Positions 48,947 through 61,101 of a DNA stretch of 64,000 bases are shown here, one piece after another. Source of the DNA: Eudorina sp. 2006-703-Eu-15 (Eukaryota; Chlorophyta; Chlorophyceae; Chlamydomonadales; Volvocaceae); contig BDSI01000051.1 in NCBI GenBank assembly GCA_003117195.1, positions 244,539 through 308,538 on the forward strand, read 5' to 3'. The position numbers and the translations under genes were made by a program. Within the stretch, counting starts at the first letter, position 1, and each line of letters opens with the position of its first letter. The notes below the pieces were generated by a model that saw only the letters and a program-made list of their open reading frames with translations, searched no databases and had not been told where the DNA came from.

Positions 48947-51900
48947 TTAGGACTGGCCGGTGCGGTAGATGGGACAGCAGTTCTTGTTGGAGTTGAAGGT
49001 GCTCGTGTAGCTGCAAGGGGGAGGGGGGTCAGGGGGACAGGGGTTTAGGCGCGGTGGGGCAGGCATGGGGGGGATGAGGCCGCGTGCAGCGGTTCCTTCG
49101 TCGGGTAGGTAGGTAGGTAGGTAGGTAGGTAGGTAGGTAGGTAGGTAGGTAGGTAGGTAGGTAGGTAGGTAGGTAGGTAGGTAGGTAGGTAGGTAGGTAG
49201 GTAGGTAGGTAGGTAGGTAGGTAGGTAGGTAGGTAGGTAGGTAGGTAGGTAGGTAGGTAGGTAGGTAGGTAGGTAGGTAGGTAGGTAGGTAGGTAGGTAG
49301 GTAGGTAGGTAGGTAGGTAGGTAGGTAGGTAGGTAGGTAGGTAGGTAGGTAGGTAGGTAGGTAGGTAGGTAGGTAGGTAGGTAGGTAGGTAGGTAGGTAG
49401 GTAGGTAGCCCCCCGCGCTCAACAGACCCCAGCACCCCACGCACGGCCCGCCGGACCCCTCGCTCCCTCCAGTTAGCTCCCAGCGCTTAGCTCACCAACT
49501 TCGCCCCTCCCTCCCTCCCTCCCTCTCTCTCGCCCAATCTCTCCAAAAAAGAGCCAGCCCCTGCCGCCACTCACCACTGCCCCGGCAGCCCCAGGCACAC
49601 GTCGTTCATGGTGATGGTGTTGCGGACCTCCACGCAGACGCGGGCATTGTTGGCCTGGGCGACCGACCAGTTGATGGGGGTGGCTGCGCGAGGGAGGTGC
49701 GGGAGGGGTCGGGGTCGGGGTCGGGTCGGGTCGGGTGGGGCAGGCGGTGCGAGCACGAGGGGGCGGCAGCGGTGCGCGCGGAAACGTTGATGTCCTGTTT
49801 GGATTGCACGGCCAAAACGCAGCCGTTCAAAATCAGTCGACCAAGTGCCAAGTACCAACCAAACCGCCCGGCTGCTTGACGTTAGTTCTTATACAAGTGG
49901 GTCCTGGTCCACACGCTGTGCGTGTGCTGCCGCTGCGGGAGCCGGATGTACAGTCAGGGCGAAGCTGGTGGGCCCATCCGGGCATCCAGCCAGCCCGTAC
50001 GGTAGCTCGCTCACCTTTCAGCGTGTTGCTGCCGTATGCTCCCCAGGACACAGACAGGGTGGTGGCGGGGCCCACCGCGGGGTACAGGTTGAAGCCGCGG
50101 ATGAAGCCGCTGAAACTTTGGTCTGCACGGCGGGGCACAGGTGCGGGGCGGCGGGCGGCGGGTAAGGGGGCGCGGGTGGAGGTCAGGGGGGAGAGGTGGT
50201 GGTGGTGGTGCATGGTGGTGCTTAAGTGGACGGGCAAGGCCACAGCACGGTGGGGGATGCCATCGAGGCACAGCACGAAGCGCGGAGTCCTGGTCCCGAT
50301 GGGGAGCACCCGATGTGTGCATGTACGTATGGCTGACAAGCGGCGACGGATCCCGGCTGCTGCTGCTGCAGCTGCTGCAACTGATCGGTGACCCGCGGCC
50401 ACGGATCCATTTGCAGGGTCGGGCATCGACGCCCCTCATCCGCTCGATGCAATCTGACACAGTGAGCGAAGGTTAGATTGAGGAGATAAAGAGTGGGGCT
50501 GTTGGTTTCGGGGCGGTGTAGTCTCTTCCCGGACCTCTCACCGACACCACCCACCGGCGCCTGGCCATGCACCCCAACACCCGCCATGTGCACGCCAGAC
50601 GCTGCAGTGCAGTGCAGTGCAGTACAGTACAGTGCCATGCCGTGCCGTACCATGCCGCCGTACGGCACTTACTTGCATAGAACTCGATCTTAGTCAGCGT
50701 GTCGTTGGGGCCTCCGCAGGTGACCTACCGAGGCACGAAGGCCACGAGGGCACGAGGGGTGGAAAGAGAGGTGGGGCGTCGGCGTTTTCCATCGGTGGGT
50801 AAAGCACCGCACACATCGGTCAAACCCCCAACGTCAACATGTCATCGCTGTACGACAATGATCCCCCTGTGGCATTGCTGTACGACAATGATCCCCCTGC
50901 ACCGCCTCCCCGTGGAGTCCCCCTGGAGCCCTCCATCGCGGGGCCCCCCGGCGCCCCGACCTGCCGCGCGATCACATTTTGTGTGTTTACGTGCGATTGC
51001 ATCTCGACTCGATCCGTTTTTTTTGGAGTGAATGTACGGCACCTTGTACGGCACTCGTAGTACACTACGGCGTGCCCCACTCACCGGGCCGCGGGTTCCG
51101 AAGGGCATGGCGTAGCCCTCCGCCATCCAGTCGATGTCGGAGGAGACGACGACCGGGGTCAACTGCGTGGTGGTGATGGTGTTGATGGTGAAGCAGTACT
51201 CGGTGGTGGCGGCGGTCTTGTTGACGGCGGTGAAGCGGGGGTTGACGGTGAAGGGGATCAGGCCCTGGGTGGTGTTGCACCTGAGGGTGAAAGGGTTCGG
51301 AGGATCAGCGTCGGGGCCGGGTTAGAGAGAGGAGAACGCGGAGATTGGGACCCGGGGAGGGAGGCGGGCGCTAGAGGTCATCGCCTCGAATGCCCTCCTC
51401 GGCCTACCTTGCCCCTCCCGCCCGTTCCCCGTCCGCCCTTCCCTCCTTTGTCCGCCCTTCCTCCCAGAAATATCCCTATCCCGGGTTAGCTTCCGCTGTA
51501 TCGCCTCCTCCCGATATCAGTTTCCCACATTTCGTCCCTTCCTCCGCGCCTCTCCCATGTCTCAGGGGACCCCTCCCGCTGCGCCACCCCCGCGGCGCCA
51601 CCTACGTGCAATCCGGGAAGGCCTTGAAGGGCAGGAAGCAGCCCACCGACGATTGCAGGTTCAGGTACTTGTTGCCGTTGGTGGAGACCGTGACCGTGTA
51701 GCCGTCCAGCTCGGGCTTGCACAGGTTGCCGCCCGCCGCGATCTCGATCCACAGCGGCAGCAGCGCCTCGGCGGACTTCTGGAAGGCCGTGGCGTCCGCG
51801 GCGCTGCCGAAGATGCCGCACACGGAGATCTCCAAGGGCGCGCAGTCGGAGGCGTTGGGCGTGAAGTAGGTTTTCATGGGGATCTTGTCGCGCAGCAGGG

Positions 51901-54704
51901 CAGCATTCGTGACGTTGGCGATGCCGCGCTGGATGGAAGCGCATGTACGAGCGTCGAAGCGGTACGGCCGTACGTCAATGGCGGGCGGCAGTAGGCGGGC
52001 GAAGATGCAGACCTCCCAGCCCGGGGCGAAGGCGGGGGCGATGGGCCGGTTGGGTGGGGGCGAGGGGGGCGGGGGCGGGGGAGGAGGAGGGGGCGGAGGG
52101 GGAGGAGGGGGAGGCGGGGGAGAGGGGGCGGAGGAGGGGGGGGAGGAGGGGGAGGAGGGGGAGGCGGCGGGGGCGGGGGCGGGGACGGCGGGGGCGGGGA
52201 CGGAGACGGCGGCGGCGGGGAAGGAGGGCGGGGCGAGGGCGGGCGTGGGGATGGTGGCGGCGGCGGGGATGGTGGCGGCGGAGAGGGCGGGCGTGGGGAC
52301 GGCGGCGGCGGGGATGGTGGCGGCGGAGAGGGTGGGCGGGGAGAAGGCGGCGGTGGGGAAGGTGGCGGCGGGGACGGCGGCGGGGGAGATGGTGGCGGCG
52401 GGGACGGGGGCCGAGGGGACGGTGGTGGCGGGGATGGCGGCGGCGGGGATGGTGGCGGGGGCGACGGCGGCTGCGGGGATGGCGGCGGCGGGGGAGATGG
52501 TGGCGGCGGGGACGGGGGCCGAGGGGACGGTGGTGGCGGGGACGGCGGCGGCGGGGACGGGGGCGGGGGCGAGGGCGGCAGCGGGGATGGTGGCGGCGGG
52601 GATGGCGGGGATGGGGAAGGTGGCTTCGGGGAGGGGGGCAGCGGGGAGGGGGGCCTCGGCGACGGTGGTGGCGGGGACGGCGGCCGAGGGGAGGGCGGGC
52701 TGGGCGGCGGAGGACGGGGTGGAGGCGCAGGCGGGGGTGGTGACGGCGGCGGCGGCGATGGCGGCGGTGGCGAAGGTGGTGGCGGGGAGGGTGGCAGTGG
52801 GGACGGCGGTGGGGGCGACGGCGGTGGCGGAGAAGGTGGCGGCGGGGACGGTGGCGGCGGCGACGGGGGAGACGGGGGCGGGGGCGGCGGCGGGCTCGGC
52901 GACGGCGGCGGCGGAGCCGGCGGTCTCGGAGACGGCGGGGGCGGGGACGGAGGGCGGGGCGGGGGAGATGGCGGCGGCGGGTTGGGTGGGGGCGGGTTCG
53001 GCGGCGGCGGGTTCGGCGGCGGCGGTGACGGCGGCGGGGGGTTCGGCGGCGGTGGCGACGGCGGCGGTGGCGACGGCGGCGGCGGCGAGGGGGGTTGCGG
53101 CGACGGCGGCGGCGGCGACGGCGGGATCGGCGACGGCGGGTCCGGCGACGGCGGCTCTGGCGACGGCGGATTCACGAACGCCGGCAGGGGCAAGGCATTC
53201 GAGGAGATCGGGCAGCACTTGCAGGTGACATCAAAAAACGCGGCGAAGCAGGCGCCCGGCGGATACCCCGGCGGCGTCGCACAGAGCTGCTCCAGGGTGG
53301 TGCAGCTCTTGCCGTCGCGGTTAGCCCTGAAGGTCAGGCACAGCTCGGCGCCGTTGGCGGTGGAGGCGTTCAGCCCCAGCTGCGTGAGGCGCAGGGTGGC
53401 GGTGCCGTTGCGGCCGTTGACGGGGCGGCCGAAGGCGGGGCCGATCTTTGTGGGGGCACCGTTGATGGTGGCGCTGACGACAGAAGCGGGCGCGGTGATG
53501 CAGCTGCTGGAGACATTGAACTGTGTAGGCGAGAGGAGGCGGGCGGGGCGGGCGGGGCGGGCGGAGAGGAGGGATAAGGTGGAAAGTTAAAACAGCTGTA
53601 GGACACACCCAGCGTCCCAGCCGGGATGAGGGATGCAGGGTGAGGGGTATGCCGGGTGGACCCGAGGGAGGGAGCAAGGTGGTGAAAAGGTGGGGCAAGG
53701 TGGGGAAGCCTCCGCACCCGACACCGAAAAGCGCCGACGGGTCCCGATCCACGGCAGGTGGTGAGGGTGGTGAGGTTTGAGGCGAGGGTGCGAGAGGGAC
53801 AGAGAGCTGGAGCGAGGCGCGGCGGGGGCGACGGCTCCTGTTTGGAGGGGCCACCTCCCACCTCCAAGGGAAATAAGCAGCTCAGGGACGGCTAGTCCGA
53901 TGTGCTGGTGATGGCGGGAGGTGTCCGTACGTACATGCGTGCGTGCATGTACGGGGTGCGTGCGTGTGAGGTAGGTAAGGCAGGTGCGTGCGTGTGAGTG
54001 GACGTGTGTATTAGAAAAAAGAACCCGTGTGTGTGCGTATATGCGGGCCTGTGTGTGCGTGGGCGTGTGTTCAAGTGTGTTGGGCGCCTGCCCCCTGCTG
54101 CCCGCTGCTGATGCCCGTACCTCAATCTTGTAGAGGTCCGCGCCGGAACACGCGTTGGGGATGCTGGGCGGGACGACTTGGATTGTGAAGCAGTATTTGT
54201 TGTTGGGTAGAGATGTGACGGAGGGCGCCAGCTTGTAGATGCCGATCTTGGTGGCGCAGTCACGGTAAGGGAAGGTGGGAATCGCGCCCGTCTGCTCCCC
54301 GAACCCAACGAACCATTCGTTCAAATTGTCAAAAGGGTTATATTCATAAAAGTCGCCCTGATCGATGTATTCGGACTCATCCAGGGGATCTGCGCCTGCC
54401 GACCTGCGACCAAACAAGGTATCGTGGGTCAATTCATCTTCAGAGAGTTCAAAGTCACGGGCAATAATATTTGGGCGTTATTATTTGAGCAAACCGCGAT
54501 CATTAGGCTCATACTTTTTTCCTAAGGTAATGAGACCCTGCCTCATTCTCTAGGTGTAACGAGTGAGATGGACCGCAACAGCGATAGATAACACGCTTCT
54601 TCCTTAATCCTGATTACAGAGCAAGCGATACAGTGTCTTGGAACCTACCAGGCAACCGCCAATGCTGCCGCCACAGCAAGGGAAGCTAATCTTAGTCTTG
54701 CCAT
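48947..54704 (-). CDS. Pherophorin with Ser-Pro rod, one frame break (gene E)
   Basis: Exons in transcript order: 54704-54649, 54403-54121, 53520-51606, 51280-51085, 50724-50673, 50122-50015, 49683-49575, 49010-48947. The signal peptide starts [20 protein letters not shown] Tyr- and acid-rich segment ([14 protein letters not shown]) precedes domain 1 ([33 protein letters not shown]). The rod is about residues 231-608. The middle region shows [22 protein letters not shown] and VCGIF; domain 2 shows [42 protein letters not shown] and [13 protein letters not shown]. Exon 4 is 66 nt longer than in C and D and encodes an extra segment around [11 protein letters not shown]. Exon 3 is one base short of the expected phase, and the proline frame breaks in the G-rich stretch at 52114-52130. 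With one base restored the product is about 927 aa. The last intron contains a very long GGTA array. Confidence 0.9.
49104..49408. repeat. GGTA tetranucleotide array, about 76 copies
   Basis: An uninterrupted 305-bp GGTA run on the plus strand (TACC in the sense strand) inside the last intron of gene E, between exons 49683-49575 and 49010-48947. No interruptions are visible, implying high mutability. Confidence 0.97.
50847..50899. repeat. 30-bp tandem repeat in intron 4 of gene E
   Basis: GCTGTACGACAATGATCCCC occurs at 50847 and 50877. Confidence 0.85.
52035..53170 (-). repeat. SPPPP-coding repeat of gene E rod
   Basis: About 377 residues. It opens with varied [17 protein letters not shown] units, then regular SPPPP and SPRPP units, and ends in plain polyproline. 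The proline frame shifts by one base near 52121. Confidence 0.85.
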
Positions 54705-54750
54705 GGGAAAGGCGCGACTATTCGATGCCATTCTCTGGAGCATGCCCTAC

Positions 54751-54758
54751 CTTTTATG
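54751..54758 (-). promoter_or_regulatory. TATA box of gene E
   Basis: GCATAAAAGG on the minus strand about 50 bp upstream of the gene E ATG; spacing as in genes A and C. Confidence 0.6.
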
Positions 54759-56596
54759 CCCTGGGATTGTCGGAACAGCGTACAGCGGTTAGGGGCGGGC
54801 GGGTACTGCGGCTCCTAGAGGATGTTGCATCAGGCTAGCCGGATACGGGTTCAAACGAGATCAAATTTTCACTAGGATTTTTGTATGACTTTGTATGAAC
54901 TAAATTAGAGTCCCGGGGCTAATTTTCCATCCTGCTTCATTGTCGTTGTTATGACGGAATTGCCGTTGCATCCTACCTGCGCAAGGTACCTTCCCAACAA
55001 ATGCCTTTATGCGTCGAACCCGTCCTGCAAGTATACCGAAATCATGTCTTGCTCATGACCCGCATCAGCTGCGGTCGCGAGGACGGTGTCCCGCGTCATC
55101 CCGCGCACTCAAGTTACGCTGCACTCCTGACCGTTTTCCCATCCAACGCCACATTCAGCAATCGATGACATTATATTTTAACCTAAATATACTTATATTC
55201 ATTTTTATAAAAACATAAATGGTATTGACCTTCAGCTTGTTTACCGTACCCAAACCTGCCATACGGCTCCACCCTTACCTCATGCAGTGTGGACTGCGGA
55301 GGTTTATGATGGCAGACGGGTTACAAACTCGGGTACAAGAGCTCGGCAACGCGGAGCAGTGTCCAGCAGCGACTTGCTCGCGGGTGGCCTGTCCGTGGCG
55401 CCACCAGAGGCCCGGTCTGTGCGGACACGGAGAACGCAGCGGCGCTCGTCAGGTCGGCCCCTTTTTCCGCCCTCGGTACTCGCAGGACAGTTAGTCAACC
55501 GAACAAGAGCCCTGTGGGATACCGTACAATCCGATCCGCTCCACGCACAGAAGCAAAGGGCGATGCACCCAGCGTCCTCTGGGACTTCCGGCGATCCCGA
55601 TTCATACACTGCGTGGGCGCGAGCTGACAGATAGGAGCGCGTGCGCGAGGGGACAGCGAGCCTCTGCCCCAAACTGACCTCGGGGGGGTGCCCACACCCG
55701 CATCGCATCGCAGAAACCGTGTGCGCGCGCGCGCCCACGGCATTTCCATTCGCCAGCGTCCGTCGCGCACAAGTACGTACACGGTTCACGGCACCCACTG
55801 TTGCGTGCAGCCGCCATGCTCCACATGTCCACAGCGCCGCATGCTCCAGAAGACCACCCACCGCCTCACACAGTGACCGGCCAACGGAACCCCAGATGCG
55901 GCAGATTCGTACCGCTACAAATCCATCTCTCGCAGTGGACGTGTGAAACGACGTGTGGCGTTCCGTCGTTCAGACAGAGCTTTGGGCGCTTTATTTCGAT
56001 GGGTACCGGACGGGACCGCCCGCCGCACTGGTTGGGCTCCAACAGTCTGTCCGTCAGCTCCCTACACCGCTGCTGGGGCCCCCCGCCCTTCCGCCTGCGT
56101 CCCCTCCGGTACCTGGCTGATGAGACCGCGGCTGTGGCAGAGAGCGAGGCGCGGCGCCGGAAGGAGCGCGCCGGAGAGGGCTCGAGCTCCGAAGGAGCGG
56201 GCGGGCCGCCGCGCGCCGTCAGCCGGGGCCCGCCGCCGTCGTGTCCCGCAGCGTCCCAGGCGCCAGGCCTGTCCAGCCGGCGAGACGTGCACATACCCCG
56301 CATCCCCGCACCCGGACGCGCCGCAACCGATGGGAAGCGCCGCCAGCACCACTATATCTATCTCAAGATCTCGTCTTTAGCGCGGGGTAGGGCTGAGCCC
56401 CGCGGAGTGGCAGCAGCGGAACCCGCGCGCGATGCGCCCGCCGCAGCCCTGCGAAGCTGTGCGAGGTTACCGCCTATATAGACCTCCCGGCGGTGGCCGC
56501 AACCGTTTACGTACGCCCCCATCGCCCCCCGGATGGCGGGACCCCATTCTCTTCGGCGTCAAGGGCTCTCCAGGTTTGGTTTTCATTCATTATTAA

Positions 56597-56634
56597 GGAT
56601 GTTACAGCGGACCCCGCGGGTCATCGGTGACAGC
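56597..56634. repeat. TIR-family end
   Basis: Matches the 38397 end for about 37 bases (GGATGTTACAGCGGACCCCG onward), again directly after an ATT/ATTC run. A matching opposite end was not found nearby. Confidence 0.55.
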
Positions 56635-57349
56635 CACAGCTGTAGCAGAGCAAGCTGGCCCGCCCGAATGAAGCTCATCGGGGGCCCAGGCTTCCATTCC
56701 TGTGCTGCCCAGTGTTGCTATCTTCCAAAACGGGGAAATTGAATTCCGCAGGTTTCCGGCCTGTCGCCAGTAGCCAAAAAACCTTTGGCAGGGCAGATTT
56801 TGGGGGGCTTCCTAGGTGCCAGGAAATAAAAACCTCCGAGGCAGGGTGGAAATATTTCTGCGTGTTTCGACAGCAGGGCCACTGTTACCACAGCGACGAC
56901 AGGGATTCTAAGTCCATGGAGGCCTGAAGCGCGCTTTCCTTGCGTCGCGGATGCATATGGGAGGGTAACCAGGAGTTGGGGACACGGCATTCGAGTGTGT
57001 TTTGGCGGTAGACAGGTGTACGATGCAGGATTTTTCCCTGCGCCTGCAGATTTCCAGGCCTTTTTGGTAGTCTGGAAAATAGTTGGCAGGGCAGATTTCC
57101 GGCTCTCCACAGCGTCAAATAAATGAAATCTCGCAGGTTTCTTGGGGGTCCGGGAGATAGAAAATTTCCGGCTTTTTGCCCGTAAATATTCTTTTTATTT
57201 AAGATAGCAACACTGGTGCTGCCCCACAAGATTATTGGGGCCCGTGGGGACACATGCACGACGCTATGACCACGCAAACACTTCAATGTGTCTCCCTATG
57301 GATCAGTGCTTGACCCATTCGGCCCGAAGGCTCTATCCCCACAGTAGGG

Positions 57350-57430
57350 TCTGCAGCCGCCGCACTGCAACCGCCGCACTGCCGCCGCCGCACTGCAGAG
57401 CCGCCGCACTGCAGTCGCCGCACTGGAGTC
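57350..57430. repeat. CCGCCGCACTGC minisatellite
   Basis: About five imperfect copies of a 14-16 bp unit containing GCCGCACTGCA. Confidence 0.8.
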
Positions 57431-58941
57431 CACGCGGCGCCGTTGAAACATAATTTATGTTAATAGGTTCCACCACTACTTCTACGGCCCCATCGCGGAT
57501 GTTGTCAGTAGCGGTGCACACGACATCGAAGGCGAGCGATGGATGGGCGGCAGTGCCGTACGGCAGGCCCACGATCGGCCTCCAGCCCCTTCATTCGCTG
57601 CGAGGTCAATCGCGTGCCGCTGGATGGGAATGGAGGCACTGGTTGGGGTATATAACCCCATACCTGTACAACTATCCATACCAGCCAGTGAATCATATAT
57701 ATAGATATACTATGTGATGCAAACCAGTGTCACCGTGTATGTCGGGCTGGGTGGTTTGGGGCAGAGACCGTAGAACGAGCGGGACCGATGCATGGTTACA
57801 GAGGTGGCGGGCCGTGGACGGTGTCATCTGCCTTCCACGGTACGTAGCTGCCTCAGCCCCCCCAAGCCCTGCCTGCACTGCCCCCGCATACTCGTCATTC
57901 CCGCGGCCGCAGGAGACACCTGTGCGGCGTGTCTGGGCAACGTGTCTTAAGGCTCCGCCGCGTTCAGGGTTGCCCCGCGCCCTCCTCCCGCACGAGGACA
58001 CACCGCGACATTGCCTTCTTCGTACACAGCATTGCAATCGTTTGCTTTAAAAATTGAATCTGTTCCGCGTGGCTAGCTAATGGACAGTGTAAAACTGCCA
58101 CACTACGGCCCTTGCTATGTGCTACGTACACGGGGCAAGCGGGCACGCCCGCGCGGCGCATACCCATACACACGCAGAACAGCCTCGTGGGCCACTGACC
58201 GGCCCCCTGCCTCCCCCACCTGACTGCCGGCCTCTACGTCAATAATTGCGCGCCTCTCATCGTCCCACTTGCACCCCATCCGGCACTGTGCGATCGACAT
58301 GCCCCATCCAGCCACACACGCCCAGATGGCGCGACCGAGAGGGACCTACTGCTTTGTGCAGCTAGCGCTTAAGTTTAAAAAGGCATCAATCCGCTACATG
58401 TCAATGTCTGTAAGCCATTGTAAAGGTCATCGGGCCGCAATGAGGCGAAGATAGGCGCCAAGCGTGCAAAGGGTGAAGAGAATCAAAAAGGAAAGCTAGA
58501 TGGGAAAGAATCATCCCTGCCTACCCGCGAAGCGACCTAGCAGCTACGGACGAGCGACCCGTGGGTCCATCGCATGGGCACAAGTCAGTGCGCGGCTTTG
58601 CCGCGAAGTGTGAGGTTAGGTTGTCGCGCGTCGCACAACACTCCGCCCGTCGGCGGTGTCGAGAACGGCCATCGAGGGAACGATCAAAGCGCACCGCAGG
58701 CCTACGTACGGCATCCTGTACAGACTGCCGTGTACGCCACAATAGACGTACGTACCTACCGGCTACCGCGACCCGCTGCATCCAACACCGACCGCAACGT
58801 ACGGGCGCGTGGACTACACCCGCTGACGAACCTCCAAGCAGCTCCGGAGATCACGCAGATCAAGGCCAGCGAGCGGAAAGCTCATGTCCGAGTCAGAATC
58901 AGTCAATTTGCGGTCATTTCATGCGATGCGATGCTATGTGT

Positions 58942-59069
<128 letters not shown>

Positions 59070-59627
59070 CAGTGGGAGTTGGCAGCGAGCGGGACGTGTA
59101 GGCGAGGGCCGCTTGCGACGGGAAGGGGTGTACGACAGGGAAGCTTGCGTGGTGATGTGCTGCCTTGTGCAAACCATAGCCCCATCATGGAGCACCCGAC
59201 TGCATACCCGGACCCAGCAAGGCCTGACGCGTGCGAGCCGCCTCGCTCTGGCTCAGCTGGGCAGGCAGGCCTGCCGGAGGGTGCAACCCTAGCTATTACG
59301 ATTAGGTTGGGACGCGGGACCAGGCTAGTTTTACCGCACCAAGCAGGGGCGCGCCTCCGAAACGCGCCCTGGGTGCTGCAAGGACTTGAGGAGGTTGAAC
59401 AGCGGACTGCGAGGCGCAGACCGCCCGGGATGGGCCTTCGCCCACTCCCTTGAGGGGGCACAGCGGTCACCGATCCTCGGGGATCGGGCACGCGCCCTAG
59501 GTTGAGAGCGAGGGGACAGAGGCCCCTTACGCCCCTTTCCCCCGTATCCGGGGAAAGTGCTTCGGCGGTCTCCCGTATGGGGCGGGTTAGCGCCCCCGGC
59601 CAGTGTCGGCCCGGCAGATATGTAACG

Positions 59628-59631
<4 letters not shown>

Positions 59632-59678
<47 letters not shown>

Positions 59679-59683
59679 CACAC
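59632..59683. repeat. CA microsatellite, about 25 units
   Basis: Second CA run with one CG interruption near its right end. Confidence 0.93.
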
Positions 59684-59997
59684 GGGGCCGTATCATCAGT
59701 CGTCATGATAGCAAGCTCCATGACAACAAGTAAACGAACCAATTCATGCACCCCGGCTACGACCCCTGCTGCACGTCCGAAACGCACCCAGCATCCTGCA
59801 CGCACCACCACCCTCACCATCAGTGCCACCGACCGACCGCCCGGCCGAGTCCGTGTCTAAGGACCTGCGAGGGCGTATCTAAGAACCTTCGATTGGCGTC
59901 CATGCAGCTGCGTGCGCCACACGGCCCCGGCAGGCCGCCCCCGGGTGCGCGCCTGACAGCGCCCTGACCCGCATCCTGCCTGTTGGGCCCCCCACAC

Positions 59998-60140
59998 ACA
60001 GCCTGCCCACAGCCTGCCCACAGCCTGCACACAGCCTTCCCACAGCCTGCACACAGCCTGCACACAGCCTGCCCACAGCCTGCCCACAGCCTGCACACAG
60101 CCTGCCCACAGCCTGCACACAGCCTTCCCACAGCCTGCCC
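59998..60140. repeat. 11-bp CACAGCCTGCC array
   Basis: About thirteen copies, with variants CACAGCCTGCA and CACAGCCTTCC in mixed order. Confidence 0.92.
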
Positions 60141-61101
60141 AGCCGCTCAGCCACGTCCCCCCATCCCTACACGCCGACGCTTAAAAGCACGTCCACGAAT
60201 CAATGAACACGCACGCACACAAAACCGTTGACCCGTCAACGACTACTAACCCCTACAGGGCGCTGACTCTGTATTACTCGTACCTCCGTCCCCTGGCTCG
60301 CCACAAGTCCTCTAGTCTGCTGCATCTAAGTCTAAGTTCTCCCGGGTGCGGGTCGGCGGGCCGAGCGAGTGGAAGGCTCTAGAAGACTGGCGCATCCGTC
60401 CGCTGGGGGCCGACTGATCCGGGGCAGGCCGCCCGCCCCTGCAGAATCAGCCCCCTTGCCTCGTCCCCGTCCTCGTCCCGATTCTCTTCTTCGCTCTCCC
60501 ACCCCTCTTCTTGCAGAACATCTCTTCGGCATCCTTAGCTCCCTAGCTAGTCCATCATCATCATCATCACCAACGCAGTTCATCAGGTCCGCACATGACG
60601 TGACGTGACGTGACATGGTAATATCCATAAGAAAGAACATCCATTGCGCGCTGCAGCTGCACTTGTGGTGTCCATCTTCGCAGCGCCGGAAGCCGTACAC
60701 AACAACAACAACAAAACGTGGCGGTCCAGCTGCAGAGCGGAGGCCATGCGAGAGGCAGGCAGGGCAGGTAGTGCCCAACATGTCGTACCTACGTACGGGC
60801 CTCCCGACTCCCGCCAAGCCAACCCCCGGCGATGGGGGCGGCGTAGGGCCACGGCCTGTCAGCCTGCCGAGCTGTAACTTGATACGGTATGATTCATTCA
60901 CCCATTCAGGTAGGGCAGGTAGGGCAGGTAGGGCAGGCGGCGGTGCACATCGCTGCGAGAACCGACGCTGAGCCGCCTTTTCTTCTTCACTGGAAGAAAG
61001 CGATCCCCGAGACCGGGCGCCGGCGCTGGCGCCGGCAACTGGATGGATGATATAGCTGGCGTAGCGGGGGCTGGCATAGCGGGGGAAGCTGGTGACGTGG
61101 C

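Noticed and set aside
48947..49444. 165-residue minus-strand frame of PTYL repeats
   Set aside because: It translates the GGTA array of an intron; only its last 20 codons are real (last exon of gene E).
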